Positions 34,404-44,054 are shown, numbered from the stretch's first letter. The stretch: DNA of 57,137 nt from an uncultured Clostridia bacterium (GCA_944372525.1 CALVZL010000006.1:1-57137); one strand, 5' to 3'. The notes: a model not told the origin generated them from the sequence alone. Numbers and translations: made by a program.

Positions 34404-35279
34404 TTACTCCTCCCGCGCCTTCTCTCGCAGCCGCTTGATATCCAACTCAAGCTGCTCCTTCAGCGCTTCTTTTGTATCAAACTTCCGTATGGGACGGTAG
34501 AACTCCTTCGGAACGATCTCCACCGTTTGATCGTAAAGGTCTCCGGAAAAACCGTCGAGATAGGCCTCCGCTTTTCTCTCCTCCACGCCGAACGTCGGAC
34601 GTGCACCGAAATTGATAATCGCGGGATAGTTTCCCGTATCCGTTTGGACCACGCCGCCGTAGACGCCGTCGGGAAGAGAAAATTTCTCTGCGGGCAGTGA
34701 AAGATTGACGGTGGGAAATCCATACGTTCTGCCGACTTCCCGCCCATGTTCGACAATTCCGTGTAAAAAATAATTTACGCTCAACAGCTTGTTTGCCGCA
34801 GACAGCTCCCCCGCCCCGAGAAGCCGTTTGATTCGCCCGGACGCAACCTTTTCTCCGTCCTCATATTGCAGAGGCAGTACGCGGACGGGACAGGGCGCAA
34901 GCCGTTTCAGCAATGCCGGCGTCCCCTCCGCTCCCTTCCCGAATCGGAAATCTTCTCCGCAAACAATCAACTTAACGCAAACACGATCGAAAATCTGCTG
35001 CAAAAAATCCTTTGCCGAAGTCTGCTTCAGTCTTTCCGTAAACGGAAGTTCGATGCAGAACGAAAAGCCGAGCCGCTCAAAGATGCGCTCCCGTTCAGAA
35101 AAGAGAAAGAGCTCTCCCCCCGCCTTCCCTCCTCCGACGGCAGTCAGTCCGACGGGCAGCCCTATTTCGCGTGCCGCCCGCAGCAACGTTTCGTGTCCGA
35201 TGTGAAACCCGTCGAATCCGCCTAACAGCAATGTGCAAGGACTGTCGAAACGGTCTCCGAGTCTGAGAACGTTCAGCAT
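34404..35279 (-). CDS. ribF: Bifunctional riboflavin kinase / FAD synthetase
   Basis: A 291-residue RibF making FMN and FAD from riboflavin and ATP. The N-terminal nucleotidyltransferase domain has LLLGGFDGFHIGHETLLRAA (the GxFDGxHxGH motif) and FVxGEDFRFG-like VCGEDFRFGKGAEG. The C-terminal riboflavin kinase domain has GRTYGFPTVNLSLPAEKFSL and YPAIINFGARPTFG. The ATG at 35279 overlaps the truB end by 7 bases; the frame before it is truB shadow. The truB-ribF order is the standard one. Confidence 0.95.
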   Translation of the reverse strand: MLNVLRLGDRFDSPCTLLLGGFDGFHIGHETLLRAAREIGLPVGLTAVGGGKAGGELFLFSERERIFERLGFSFCIELPFTERLKQTSAKDFLQQIFDRVCVKLIVCGEDFRFGKGAEGTPALLKRLAPCPVRVLPLQYEDGEKVASGRIKRLLGAGELSAANKLLSVNYFLHGIVEHGREVGRTYGFPTVNLSLPAEKFSLPDGVYGGVVQTDTGNYPAIINFGARPTFGVEERKAEAYLDGFSGDLYDQTVEIVPKEFYRPIRKFDTKEALKEQLELDIKRLREKAREE

Positions 35280-36106
35280 AACTTTTTCTCCGCCTTCAAA
35301 AATCCCCCCTCCGCCCGCGCAAGACCATAAAAGGATTGCGCAAAAAACAGCTGATATCTCCCGTCTTCCAACTGCGTCGGAACAGATAATCCGTGCAAGA
35401 GCCGCTCGTCCGAACTCTCGCAAACGGGGAAAGGAAGCACGTCCTGCACGGAGATCATAAATTCTCTCCAATTTTCCCTGTTCAGCGAAGAAAGCCGCAC
35501 CGCCCGCTCCTGCGTAAAAGCACCGCATGCCGTCCTCACCAATCCGCTCATATAGGCATTGGTTCCGAGCACCGCCGCCAGATCGCGGGCAAGCGCGCGA
35601 ATATACGTCCCCTTTCCGCAGACAATTTCGAAGCGGAATTCGTCCGCCGCAGTCTGTTCAAGAAGGCGAAAGGAATCGATGTGTACGGAAACGGGCGCGA
35701 GCGCGACCTCTCTGCCCGCACGTGCCAGCTCGTAGCTGCGTTTTCCGTCCACATTCTTTGCACTGTAGGCGGGAGGGACCTGAACGATCTCTCCCGTAAA
35801 CGCCTTCAAAGCCTCCTCGATCTCTGCCGCAGACGGGATCCGGCCGCCCGGCTCGACGTCGCTCTCCCGATCAAGCGTTCTCGTCGTCGCGCCGAACCGA
35901 AAGAACGCGCAATATGTCTTGCTCTTTTGCAAAAAATAATCGAACAGCCGCGTCGCCTTCCCGATCCCGACAGGCAAAATTCCCGAGGCGAGCGGATCGA
36001 GCGTTCCCATGTGTCCGCACGGCTCTCGTGTCAGCCATTTGACCCGATTGACCGCCGCGGCAGACGAGACGCCCTCTTCCTTCCAAATATTGAGAAATCC
36101 CGTCAT
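35273..36106 (-). CDS. truB: tRNA pseudouridine-55 synthase
   Basis: A 277-residue TruB that converts U55 of the tRNA T loop to pseudouridine. The catalytic Asp lies in GHMGTLDPLASGILPVGIG; the KTYCAFFRFGATTRTLD and VPPAYSAKNVDGKRSYELAR stretches and CGKGTYIRALARDLA complete the family motifs. Its ATG overlaps the nrnA stop as ATGA. The C-terminal region is short, without a full PUA domain. Confidence 0.95.
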   Translation of the reverse strand: MTGFLNIWKEEGVSSAAAVNRVKWLTREPCGHMGTLDPLASGILPVGIGKATRLFDYFLQKSKTYCAFFRFGATTRTLDRESDVEPGGRIPSAAEIEEALKAFTGEIVQVPPAYSAKNVDGKRSYELARAGREVALAPVSVHIDSFRLLEQTAADEFRFEIVCGKGTYIRALARDLAAVLGTNAYMSGLVRTACGAFTQERAVRLSSLNRENWREFMISVQDVLPFPVCESSDERLLHGLSVPTQLEDGRYQLFFAQSFYGLARAEGGFLKAEKKLC

Positions 36107-37074
36107 GCGTCCTCCAAATGACGGGAGACGGCAAACGAAAGGCGGTCGAGCACTTCTTCGAGTGCTCCGAACAGCATACAGCCGGAGGCAAGCATATGTC
36201 CTCCTCCCCCAAATCCGCCCGCAACCTCGTTGACGTTGACTTTCCCCTTAGAACGCAGCGACGCCTTATACTGACCGCGCTTCACTTCCATAAGACAGAC
36301 GCTCGCCTCCACACAGTCGATGGACAGCGCAAAGTCGACAATTCCCTCCGTCGCATCCTGCCTGAGTTTGTTTTCCTCCAACGATTTCTGTGTCACAAGC
36401 GCGACCGCCAATCTGTCCTGCAAAAAGAAGCGGAGACGGGAAATCGTCTCGGCATACAGCTGCGCCCGAGCTCTGGACTGCTCGCGGAAGAGACGGTACG
36501 TGATCTCACATACGCTTGCACCCGCATCCGCCGCCCTTGCCGCCGCCCGAAAGGTATCCCCGTTCACATCGTCGTGCGAGAATCCTCCCGAATCGGTGAC
36601 GATCCCCGCCATCAGACAGCGAGCGATTTCCCGATCGGGCGAAATCCCCATCGCGGCAATGAGATCGGCGATGTTTTCACAGTTGCTCGCCCTCGAACGG
36701 ACAAAATTGTACTTTGCATAGCGGGTATTGGAAATATGATGATCGATGTTGACGGTTACCTTTCCCTTTCTCGCTCCCGCAAGATAAATTCTCTGTAACT
36801 CTCCGAGGCGCGCCTCCTCGCTCGCATCGACGCAGATGTATCCTTCGGCATCCGACGCGGGGATTTTTCCGATGCGGTCAAATCCCGGCAAAAACAGAAA
36901 TTTTTCCGGAATTTCCCCCTCATTGACGACCTCGTTCCTGATTTTAAGCAGAGAAAGAGCGCGTGACAACGCCATGCCGCTTCCGAGAGTATCCCCGTCC
37001 GGCCGCATATGCGTAAAGATCACCGCGCTCTTCAATCGTTTCAATACATTGGCGATTTCTTCGATTGAATTCAT
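36103..37074 (-). CDS. nrnA: NrnA-type DHH phosphoesterase (nanoRNase / pAp phosphatase)
   Basis: A 323-residue DHH/DHHA1 protein degrading very short RNAs and 3'-phosphoadenosine 5'-phosphate. Motif I is VIFTHMRPDGDTLGSG, motif III the DHH of VNIDHHISNTRYAKYN, and DSGGFSHDDVNGDT follows. The C-terminal DHHA1 domain ends with the GGFGGGGHMLASGC motif. The ATG at 37074 overlaps the rbfA stop as ATGA; the longer frame is rbfA and infB shadow. It lies between rbfA and truB, as usual. Confidence 0.94.
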   Translation of the reverse strand: MNSIEEIANVLKRLKSAVIFTHMRPDGDTLGSGMALSRALSLLKIRNEVVNEGEIPEKFLFLPGFDRIGKIPASDAEGYICVDASEEARLGELQRIYLAGARKGKVTVNIDHHISNTRYAKYNFVRSRASNCENIADLIAAMGISPDREIARCLMAGIVTDSGGFSHDDVNGDTFRAAARAADAGASVCEITYRLFREQSRARAQLYAETISRLRFFLQDRLAVALVTQKSLEENKLRQDATEGIVDFALSIDCVEASVCLMEVKRGQYKASLRSKGKVNVNEVAGGFGGGGHMLASGCMLFGALEEVLDRLSFAVSRHLEDA

Positions 37075-37433
37075 GATTCGTCCTTTTTCAGCGCTGAAAG
37101 AAGTGCGTCCATTCTGGAACCGTACTCCATGCTTCCGTCTTCTTCGAAAGTCAGACGGGGAACCGTGCGTGTCCGCATCACACCCGCAAGTTCGTTGCGG
37201 ACAAACCCCGCATTTTCGCGGAGAATGCGCAAAGAGGTCTTCTGCTCCTCCTGGGTCGGAGCCAAAACGCTCACATAGACCTTCGCCGTCTTGAGATCGG
37301 GAGCCGTATCCACTTCCGTCACGCTGATGATGCCTTTGAGCAAAGGCTCCTTGTTTCGGAGCGCACCTGCGATCGCGGCGGAGATCTCCCGTTGCAATTC
37401 GCTGTTTACCCGTTGGATCCGCGTTCCCTTCAT
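37071..37433 (-). CDS. rbfA: Ribosome-binding factor A
   Basis: A 120-residue KH-fold factor for late maturation of the 30S subunit and 16S 5' end. [19 protein letters not shown] and GIISVTEVDTAPDLKTAKVYVSV (cited in part) match the family, as does VRNELAGVMRTRTVPRLTF. Its ATG at 37433 overlaps the infB stop as ATGA. Confidence 0.95.
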   Translation of the reverse strand: MKGTRIQRVNSELQREISAAIAGALRNKEPLLKGIISVTEVDTAPDLKTAKVYVSVLAPTQEEQKTSLRILRENAGFVRNELAGVMRTRTVPRLTFEEDGSMEYGSRMDALLSALKKDES

Positions 37434-40117
37434 ACCGCTTTGATCTCCTCCACCAGATAGCACTCGATGAAATCCCCGACCTTGATGTCGTTGAATCCCT
37501 CGATCGCACAACCGCATTCAAAGCCGCCCGAAACTTCTTTTGCGTCGTCTTTGAAACGCTTCAGTTGCTTGACGCCGCCTTCGACGATCATGACATCGTC
37601 GCGGTAAATACGCAATTTCCCGCCGCGAACGAGTTTTCCTTCCGTCACGAAACAGCCCGCAACCGTGCCGACTCCCGTGATGTTGAAGGTCTGCTTGACT
37701 TCCGCCTTCCCCATATAAACTTCTCGGTATTTGGGCGCAAGCATTCCCTTCAGCGCCGCCTCCATATCGTCGAGCAGTTCATAGATGATGCGATAAGTCC
37801 GCACGTCCACCTTGCTTCGTTCGGCAAGCGCCTTTGCCTTCGTGTCCGGCCGCACGTTAAATCCGATGACGATCGCATTTGCGGAATCGGCAAGCATGAC
37901 GTCGCTTTCGTTGATCGCGCCCGCGCCCGCATGGATGACCCGAACCCGAACCTCATCATTGGAGAGCTTTTCGAGCGAACTTTTCACCGCCTCGACGGAT
38001 CCCTGTACGTCTCCTTTGACGACGAGATTCAGATCTTTGATCTTTCCGTCGGCAACCTGTGCAAATACGTCGTCCAGCGTAACTTTCGTCGTCTCCCGGA
38101 TCATGGATTCCCGCTGCTTGGTCTTGCGTTCCTCCTGCACGTGTTTCATCAGAGACTGCTCCACGGCAAAGATCGCATCGCCCGCATTCGGCACATCCTC
38201 CAATCCGAGAACGGAGACCGCGGTAGAAGGTCCCGCCTCTTTGACCGTCCTTCCTTTGTCGTCGATCATGGCGCGGACTTTTCCCATCGTCGTACCGGAA
38301 ATCAGGTTGTCTCCCGTGTGAAGCGTTCCGTTCTGCACCAGCACGCTCGCCATGGGGCCCTTCCCCTTGTCGAGTTTCGCTTCGATGATCACGCCTTTCG
38401 CGCGGCGATCGGGATTTGCTTTAAGCTCCCGCATTTCCGCAACAAGATAAATATTTTCGAGAAGCTGATCGATGCCCTCTCCTGTTTTTGCGGAAACGGG
38501 GACCACGATGACATCGCCGTGGTACTCTTCGGGGACCAATCCGTAATTCATGAGCCCGAGCTTGACTTTTTCGGGATTTGCCTGCGGTTTGTCCATCTTA
38601 TTCATCGCAACGATGATCGGGACATCCGCGGCGAGCGCATGGTCGATCGCTTCCACCGTCTGCGGCATGATCCCGTCGTCCGCCGCCACGACAAGCACGA
38701 CAATATCCGTCACCATGGCGCCGCGAGCGCGCATGGCCGTGAACGCCGCATGCCCCGGGGTGTCAATAAAAGTGATCTTCTTGCCCTCGCCCAAAGACAC
38801 GGTATAGGCGCCGATGCTCTGTGTGATGCCCCCCGCTTCTCCTTCGGTCACGTTTGTCTTTCTGATCTTATCCAGCAGAGACGTCTTTCCGTGATCAACG
38901 TGTCCCATCACGGTCACGACCGGCGCACGCGGCACGGTATTTTCCGACTCGTCCGCGCCGTGTTCTTCGAACAGCGTCTGCTCCGCCGTCTTTTCCGGCT
39001 TATATTCGAGATCGATGCCGAGTTCAAGCGCAATGAATGCGGCGTCGTCGTAGTCCACCGACTCGTTGACCGTCTTCATGACGCCGTTTTTGAAAAGACG
39101 TTTGGTGATCTCCACTGCAGAGATTCCGATCTTTTCCGAGAGCACTTTGATGGGAACATCCCGGCTCGTGACGACCGCATGATCGATCTTGATCGTCTGC
39201 ACTTCCTTTTTTGCGCCTTTCTTGGCAAAACGCGCCTTACGATACCCGCTCTTGTCCTCATCGAAATCCCCCACGCTTGCCCCCTGCTGTTTCTGCAGGG
39301 CGCGTTTGCTGACGGGCCGTTTTTCCACATAGGCTTTTTCAAATTTTTTTGGCGCAGAGAATTCTCTTCTCTGCGGTGCGATCACGGGCGTTGTCCCGCT
39401 CTGCGGACGGAAAAATTTCGGTTCCCCCGCCGGCGTGCGAAGGCCTCCGCCTTGCGGACGCTGCCCGCTTCCCGTCATGGGACGACTGCCTCCCTGCGGA
39501 CGGGCGCCATAGGAGGGACGCGCGCCATAAGAGGGGGACGGTCCCCCTGCAGGACGTTCGGGACGGTAGACAGGACGCTGAGGGCGATCCTGGCGCTGCA
39601 CGACTCCCGCTCCCCGATCGCCGGGACGAGGCTGACGAGGCGGATATTGCTGCGGCGTCTGCGGACGAGCGGAATAGGCCGTTCTTTGTTCCCCCTCTCC
39701 TTTCCTTCCCTGTTCGACAGAAGTTCTTTGCACGGAACGCTCCGGAGCAGGGGTCTGTGTTTGATCTGCAGGCGAGGCGGGCTTCTTTTCTGCCGCGGGC
39801 TGCGCCGCAACGGCAGGTGTTTCCTCCGGTTGATCGGAAACTTCCTTCGCCGCGGACTGCATCGGCTCGGCAGGTAATTCTTCAGCTTTTTTCTGCGTCT
39901 GGATCGCAGCCTGTGCCGCTTCTTCTTCCGCGATACGCTGTTCTTCCCGCTTCTGCGCTTCTTCGGCCCGCTTTCTGATCGCCTCCGCCTCCATTTCCCC
40001 CAATTTTTTTAGCAGCTCGGCAAGCTGTCTGTCACTTGCCGCCACCGCTTTCAACAGAGCGCGGAGCTCCTTTTCTCCCAAAAGAGAGCCCAGTTTTTCG
40101 ATGTTATCGTATGCCAT
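37430..40117 (-). CDS. infB: Translation initiation factor IF-2
   Basis: An 895-residue IF-2. An IF2-N motif opens it; residues about 50-260 are a long low-complexity region rich in Glu, Ala, Pro, Gln, Arg and Gly ([35 protein letters not shown]). The second IF2-N subdomain is near 320. The G domain begins about 400: [18 protein letters not shown] (G1), [10 protein letters not shown] (G2), DTPGHAAF (G3), NKMDK (G4) and SAKTGEG (G5). Domains II-IV follow. It lies downstream of the L7Ae-like gene and upstream of rbfA in the conserved nusA-infB operon. Confidence 0.97.
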   Translation of the reverse strand: MAYDNIEKLGSLLGEKELRALLKAVAASDRQLAELLKKLGEMEAEAIRKRAEEAQKREEQRIAEEEAAQAAIQTQKKAEELPAEPMQSAAKEVSDQPEETPAVAAQPAAEKKPASPADQTQTPAPERSVQRTSVEQGRKGEGEQRTAYSARPQTPQQYPPRQPRPGDRGAGVVQRQDRPQRPVYRPERPAGGPSPSYGARPSYGARPQGGSRPMTGSGQRPQGGGLRTPAGEPKFFRPQSGTTPVIAPQRREFSAPKKFEKAYVEKRPVSKRALQKQQGASVGDFDEDKSGYRKARFAKKGAKKEVQTIKIDHAVVTSRDVPIKVLSEKIGISAVEITKRLFKNGVMKTVNESVDYDDAAFIALELGIDLEYKPEKTAEQTLFEEHGADESENTVPRAPVVTVMGHVDHGKTSLLDKIRKTNVTEGEAGGITQSIGAYTVSLGEGKKITFIDTPGHAAFTAMRARGAMVTDIVVLVVAADDGIMPQTVEAIDHALAADVPIIVAMNKMDKPQANPEKVKLGLMNYGLVPEEYHGDVIVVPVSAKTGEGIDQLLENIYLVAEMRELKANPDRRAKGVIIEAKLDKGKGPMASVLVQNGTLHTGDNLISGTTMGKVRAMIDDKGRTVKEAGPSTAVSVLGLEDVPNAGDAIFAVEQSLMKHVQEERKTKQRESMIRETTKVTLDDVFAQVADGKIKDLNLVVKGDVQGSVEAVKSSLEKLSNDEVRVRVIHAGAGAINESDVMLADSANAIVIGFNVRPDTKAKALAERSKVDVRTYRIIYELLDDMEAALKGMLAPKYREVYMGKAEVKQTFNITGVGTVAGCFVTEGKLVRGGKLRIYRDDVMIVEGGVKQLKRFKDDAKEVSGGFECGCAIEGFNDIKVGDFIECYLVEEIKAV

Positions 40118-40200
40118 GCATCCTCCATTCCATCACCGAAGGTCCCTTGCGAAGCCCTCGGGTCTTGCCTTTTTCAATTCAATGACGCGCTTGTGCGCCG

Positions 40201-40497
40201 TTATTCCGACAGCGGCTGCGCCGCCGCAATCGCCGAAGCGAACCCTCTGTCTCTCACCGCCGCAAGCACACAACCGGACTTACCCACCATCTCGCCGAGC
40301 CCTTCGACATAGACGAGCGGACAGCCGAAGCGTTTTTGCAGCTTCAAAATCTCCTTGCGGGAATTTTCACCGACCGTCTTCTCTGCCGCGAGCAAAAAAA
40401 CTCCCTTCTTCAATGTTCCCGCGGCAAACACCCCGAGCGTCAGCTTGCCTGCCCGCCGTGCAAATCCGAGATAGGACGCCGTTTTACTTCTTTCCAA
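40201..40497 (-). CDS. L7Ae/L30e-family RNA-binding protein (YlxQ-like)
   Basis: A 98-residue L7Ae-fold protein, possible K-turn RNA binder. SYLGFARRAGKLTLGVFAAG opens the fold and KGVFLLAAEKTVGENSRKEI follows. I place the start at TTG 40497, because GAGGAGGAG lies 5 bases upstream, within the end of ylxR, and the protein then begins LERSKTASYLGFA as its relatives do. An ATG at 40542 would add 15 unlikely residues and overlap ylxR more. Gene order nusA-ylxR-ylxQ-infB matches Bacillus. Confidence 0.85.
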   Translation of the reverse strand: MERSKTASYLGFARRAGKLTLGVFAAGTLKKGVFLLAAEKTVGENSRKEILKLQKRFGCPLVYVEGLGEMVGKSGCVLAAVRDRGFASAIAAAQPLSE

Positions 40498-40756
40498 GGA
40501 ACTCCTCCTCGATCCTGTCGTACATTTCGGCGGATACCTCACAGGAAAAGACCTTGTGCAACAGTTTGCATTTTTTTAATTTGGCCACACATGCAACGCT
40601 GTCACAGAGATAGGCGCCGCGTCCGGGCAGTTTTCCCGAAAAATCCAAACGGATCTCTCCCTGCGCGTTTTTGACGATGCGCAGCATCTCCGATTTCGGC
40701 TTCTCTTCCCGACAGGCGATGCACATCCGAAGCGGTATCTTTTTTGTCTTCGGCAT
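40484..40756 (-). CDS. ylxR: YlxR family protein (DUF448)
   Basis: A 90-residue DUF448 protein. RMCIACREEKPKSEMLRIVK near the start carries the CxxC motif, and KLPGRGAYLCDSVACVAKLKK is the second signature (GRGAY). Relatives bind RNA and in Bacillus affect RNase P and gene expression broadly. It starts right after the nusA stop, and its 3' end contains the ribosome site of the next gene. Confidence 0.94.
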   Translation of the reverse strand: MPKTKKIPLRMCIACREEKPKSEMLRIVKNAQGEIRLDFSGKLPGRGAYLCDSVACVAKLKKCKLLHKVFSCEVSAEMYDRIEEEFLGKK

Positions 40757-41896
40757 TTATTCCTCCGCGCCGTCGGACTGAACCGCAGAACTTCCCTCTG
40801 CTTTGTCCGCTTCCTCCGCCTCATCCGAAGCGGCCGCGTTGTCGAGATTGAGTTTCTCCGCAGCCGACTCGCTCTTGACGTCGATCTTCCAACCGGTAAG
40901 CCGTGCGGCAAGCCGTGCGTTCTGCCCGTCTCTCCCGATCGCCAGCGACAGTTTGTCATCCGGAACGACGACAATCGCCGCCTTCTCCCCGACCTGCACG
41001 ACGGAGACGACCGTCGCGGGAGAGAGTGATTTTGCAATAAATTCCAGCGGATTTTCGCTCCAAAGAATGATATCGACTTTCTCTCCTCCGAGCTCCTGCA
41101 CCACGGCGTTGACGCGTGCACCCTTGTTTCCCACACAGGCGCCGACTGCGTCGATGCGACTGTCCTCCGAACAGATCGCCATTTTGGTACGGTGTCCCGC
41201 TTCGCGCGAGATCGCTTTGATGACGACCGTACCCTGTTTGATCTCGGGGACCTCCTCCTCAAACAGCCGCTTGACAAGACCCGGCGCAGAACGGGAAACG
41301 ATCACCTGTGCATTCCGTCCGCCGCTCTTGACGCGTTTGACATACACTTTGATGTGACTGCCCGGCTCATATCTCTCCCCGGGTGTCTGATCCTGCGGCA
41401 ACATGAGTCCTTCGATCTGACCTTTCCCCAAATCGATATAGACGTTCTTCATGTCCACTTTCCGCACGAGCCCGCTCATGAGCTCCCCTTCTTTATCGGA
41501 AAATTCGGAAAGAGTATTGTTGCGCTCTGTTTCGTGGATCTTCTGAAAGACGACTTGCTTCACCGTCTGTGCCGCGATCCTGGAAAAATCGGCAATCACC
41601 AGCTCCTGCGAAATCACGTCGCCGACACGCGCGCCCTTCTTGAGTTTCTGCGCATCTTCCAGCGTGATCTCTCCTTCCTGGGGCTCGTCTCCTTCCACGA
41701 CAGTATAGGTGAGGTAATAGCTGATCGTGTTCTTTTCCCGATCGGCGCGCACTTCGATGTTTCCCGTTTCCCCTTCGTACTGTTTTTTATAGGCAGAAGC
41801 GAGCGCACCCGAAAGCGCTTCGAAAAACATTTCCTCCGTGATTCCTTTCTCCCGTTCCAGCTCGGCAAGCGCCGCAAAAAACTCTTTGTTTTCCAT
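40757..41896 (-). CDS. nusA: Transcription termination/antitermination factor NusA
   Basis: A 379-residue NusA: N-terminal RNA-polymerase-binding domain (about 1-130), S1 domain (about 135-200, GLVRKVDMKNVYIDLGKGQI), then KH1 (about 230-280, VGACVGNKGARVNAVVQELG) and KH2 (about 305-345, LSLAIGRDGQNARLAARLTGW). It ends in an acidic tail (EEAEEADKAEGS) and lacks the C-terminal acidic repeats of proteobacteria, as expected here. It modulates pausing and termination, and is in the rimP-nusA-infB operon. Confidence 0.97.
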   Translation of the reverse strand: MENKEFFAALAELEREKGITEEMFFEALSGALASAYKKQYEGETGNIEVRADREKNTISYYLTYTVVEGDEPQEGEITLEDAQKLKKGARVGDVISQELVIADFSRIAAQTVKQVVFQKIHETERNNTLSEFSDKEGELMSGLVRKVDMKNVYIDLGKGQIEGLMLPQDQTPGERYEPGSHIKVYVKRVKSGGRNAQVIVSRSAPGLVKRLFEEEVPEIKQGTVVIKAISREAGHRTKMAICSEDSRIDAVGACVGNKGARVNAVVQELGGEKVDIILWSENPLEFIAKSLSPATVVSVVQVGEKAAIVVVPDDKLSLAIGRDGQNARLAARLTGWKIDVKSESAAEKLNLDNAAASDEAEEADKAEGSSAVQSDGAEE

Positions 41897-41934
41897 AACG
41901 ACTCCTTCAAAATTCTTCTAAGCCTGTCTCTGTA

Positions 41935-42390
41935 TTATATTTCAATATAACGGCAGATCTTTGCCGTTTTCTCAAAGAGAAACTCTTTCCGACCGCCTTC
42001 GGTGAGGACGGTGACGTTCTTCCCGTCGAAAGAGATCAGTTCCCCTTCGTAATATTTCTTTCCGTCCTGCGGAGCGTACAGATGTACTTCGATCCGTTCC
42101 CCGATACAGCGGGCAAAATCCCGCTCCGTCCTGAGAGGACGATCCAGCCCGCAGGAGGAACAATTCAGCGTATAAGGCGCGCCGAAAGTGGGATCGAGCT
42201 CATCGAGCGGACCGTCGATCGCGTGATGAAATTTTTCGCAAAGAACAAGATCCACGCCGCCTTCCGCATCGAGAAATACCGTGAGGGACCGCTCCCGCAT
42301 ATTCCAGACCGCATCGACGAGTTCCACGCCCGTCTTCTCCGCGATCGGACGGAGAAACGATATCACTTCTGCAATCGGCTTTACTTTCAC
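41935..42390 (-). CDS. rimP: Ribosome maturation factor RimP
   Basis: A 151-residue RimP needed for 30S maturation. VELVDAVWNMRERSLTVFLD in the N domain, EKFHHAIDGPLDELDPTFGAPYTLNCSSCGLDRPL (cited in part) as the family signature, and a C-terminal SH3-like domain are present. Where relatives have EVSSPGLDRPL this has NCSSCGLDRPL. The start is GTG at 42390, 6 bases after GGAGG. The leader holds a perfect 10-bp hairpin. Confidence 0.92.
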   Translation of the reverse strand: MKVKPIAEVISFLRPIAEKTGVELVDAVWNMRERSLTVFLDAEGGVDLVLCEKFHHAIDGPLDELDPTFGAPYTLNCSSCGLDRPLRTERDFARCIGERIEVHLYAPQDGKKYYEGELISFDGKNVTVLTEGGRKEFLFEKTAKICRYIEI

Positions 42391-42412
42391 CCGCTGCCTC
42401 CGGATAATAAAT

Positions 42413-42437
42413 TTGAGAGCGGAAAAACCGCTCTCAA
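42413..42437 (-). promoter_or_regulatory. Hairpin in the rimP-nusA-infB leader
   Basis: TTGAGAGCGG (42413-42422) pairs perfectly with CCGCTCTCAA (42428-42437) around a five-base loop. It sits within the leader, about 10 bases before the GGAGG site. The minus strand continues with AAATTTATT, so it is not a canonical terminator; a regulatory role is inference. Confidence 0.55.
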
Positions 42438-42464
42438 TCTCACTGTCATCGATTAAGCGGCTTT

Positions 42465-42493
42465 ATTATACCATGCCGGCAAACAAAAATCAA
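42465..42493 (-). promoter_or_regulatory. Promoter of the rimP-nusA-infB operon
   Basis: TTGATT (42488-42493), a 17-base spacer and TATAAT (42465-42470), between the PolC-like gene and rimP. Transcription should begin near 42458, giving a leader of about 68 bases. Confidence 0.85.
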
Positions 42494-42539
42494 GCATTTT
42501 ATCCGACATTTCCGCAATTTTACGCATTTTCAAATGCGA

Positions 42540-44054
42540 TCAGTCCGGAAGTCCCCCGTTCAGACGCACCAGCTCGACAAATATTTTTGCCGTAACAAAC
42601 GCATCGTCGAAAGCACGGTGATGATGGAAACGGAATCCGAAATGATCCGCAACGGTGTTCAGCTTATAATTGGACAAGCGCAGAACCTGCTGAGAAAACG
42701 AGAGCGTGTCGTACAGCTTCCTATCAAACCGATATCCCGTCTGCTCTCCGTAGAAATGAATGAATTTGTAATCGAACTGAATGTTGTGTCCGACCAACGG
42801 ACAGCCGTCGCAAAACTTATAAAAATCGGCGATCACCGTTCCGATCTCGGGCGCGCCGAGAAGCATCTCGTCCTGAATTCCCGTGAGGGCGATGATCTCC
42901 GCGCTCAAACGGACAGGACAGGAGACAAAGGAAGAAAACTTCTCCCTGATCTCACCGTTTACGATCTTGACGGCCCCCACCTCGATGATGCGGTCGGTCA
43001 GCCCGCCGCCTGCATTGTTGCCGAGCCCCGTCGTCTCCAAATCCAACACGACAAAACTTCCCGCAAGAAAATCGGGCGGCAGGCTTTTTTCCTCAAACAA
43101 ATTCGCCTGCACGCTGTCCGAGACAAATTCCGGAAACACCGCGCTGTAACACGCCGGAACGGGAAGACCGGGACGCGCTTCGGGAACAAATCCTTCGGGC
43201 GGCGCACCGTAATCCGCTGTCTTTGCCCGAAAACTGAAATTTCCCTGGTACAGTTCATAGTCCCCCGTGAGACATATCCTGTCTCCGACCCGAAAGGCAC
43301 GGATCTTTTCGACCGTTGCCTTGCGCGAAAAATAGGAGGTGCGCAAAATTCCGCTCCCGTCCGAAAGCGAGATGAGAAAATAAGGCTTCCCGTTTTTCGT
43401 CAGCCGTTCTTCCAAATACGTGATCGTTCCGCAGACCGCAACGTTCTGCGCCTCGCGGCTGAGATCGGCAATATAGGTCGCAAACCGGGGATTTGCCCCG
43501 TCGACGGCGCAATACTCCGTAACAGGAAAGGTCCGCGGCGCCAAACTGATCTCTGCGGGCGGAGGAGGCAGCGGATCCAACGCTTCTCGCGCCTTCTCCG
43601 AGGCACGGCAGTCCCCATACCATACTCCGCAAAACTGTCTGTTGAGTTCTGAAGCGACGGCATCCAACACGTTCTCGCGAACAAATTGCGTACGCTCCGC
43701 TTCGGCAACCCCGATCACAAACCTGCCGCCCCCTTCGCCCATGATGATCTCGATGTCGTCGGGAGAGACAAATGCTGCGGCTGCGGGGAATTTCTCTTTG
43801 AGAAACTCCAAAACCGCACGGCGCACCCCCTCCGCGCCGGGAACGGATTTGAGGACGGATACCTCTGCCCTGCAGCCCTCGGGAACATATCGCTGCGTCA
43901 CTTCCCGCGCATATTCACAGTCCGCCTGCGAGTATGTGCAATCGGTCACAAGATAAAAGATGACCCGATCCCTTTCCAGCACTATTTTTTTTAATACGGC
44001 GCGGGAAAGTCCTTCCGCCCGCCGAATCTCTTCCAAATATGCCTTGCTCTTCAT
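42540..44054 (-). CDS. PolC-derived protein: PolC N-domain, OB fold, DEDDh exonuclease, no polymerase
   Basis: A 504-residue protein at the usual position of polC (1400+ residues). About 1-165 resembles the PolC N-terminal domain. About 200-290 is the PolC OB fold (NVAVCGTITYLEERLTKNGKPY). A short linker with SDSVQANLFEEKSLPPDF follows, and about 330-500 is a DEDDh exonuclease: VVLDLETTGLG, HNIQFDYKFIH and HHRAFDDAFVTAKIF. The PHP domain, in which PolC's exonuclease is inserted, and the whole polymerase region are missing. All key exonuclease residues are present, so a 3'-5' exonuclease is likely. It overlaps the ispG stop as ATGA. Confidence 0.88.
   Translation of the reverse strand: MKSKAYLEEIRRAEGLSRAVLKKIVLERDRVIFYLVTDCTYSQADCEYAREVTQRYVPEGCRAEVSVLKSVPGAEGVRRAVLEFLKEKFPAAAAFVSPDDIEIIMGEGGGRFVIGVAEAERTQFVRENVLDAVASELNRQFCGVWYGDCRASEKAREALDPLPPPPAEISLAPRTFPVTEYCAVDGANPRFATYIADLSREAQNVAVCGTITYLEERLTKNGKPYFLISLSDGSGILRTSYFSRKATVEKIRAFRVGDRICLTGDYELYQGNFSFRAKTADYGAPPEGFVPEARPGLPVPACYSAVFPEFVSDSVQANLFEEKSLPPDFLAGSFVVLDLETTGLGNNAGGGLTDRIIEVGAVKIVNGEIREKFSSFVSCPVRLSAEIIALTGIQDEMLLGAPEIGTVIADFYKFCDGCPLVGHNIQFDYKFIHFYGEQTGYRFDRKLYDTLSFSQQVLRLSNYKLNTVADHFGFRFHHHRAFDDAFVTAKIFVELVRLNGGLPD

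Noticed and set aside
37565-39877. Plus-strand frame of 770 codons
   Set aside because: Antisense shadow of infB, with no start site or domain signature.
42391-42539. Frameshift as the cause of the short PolC
   Set aside because: No PolC polymerase or PHP sequence is found in any frame up to rimP, and the PHP domain is missing before the exonuclease as well.
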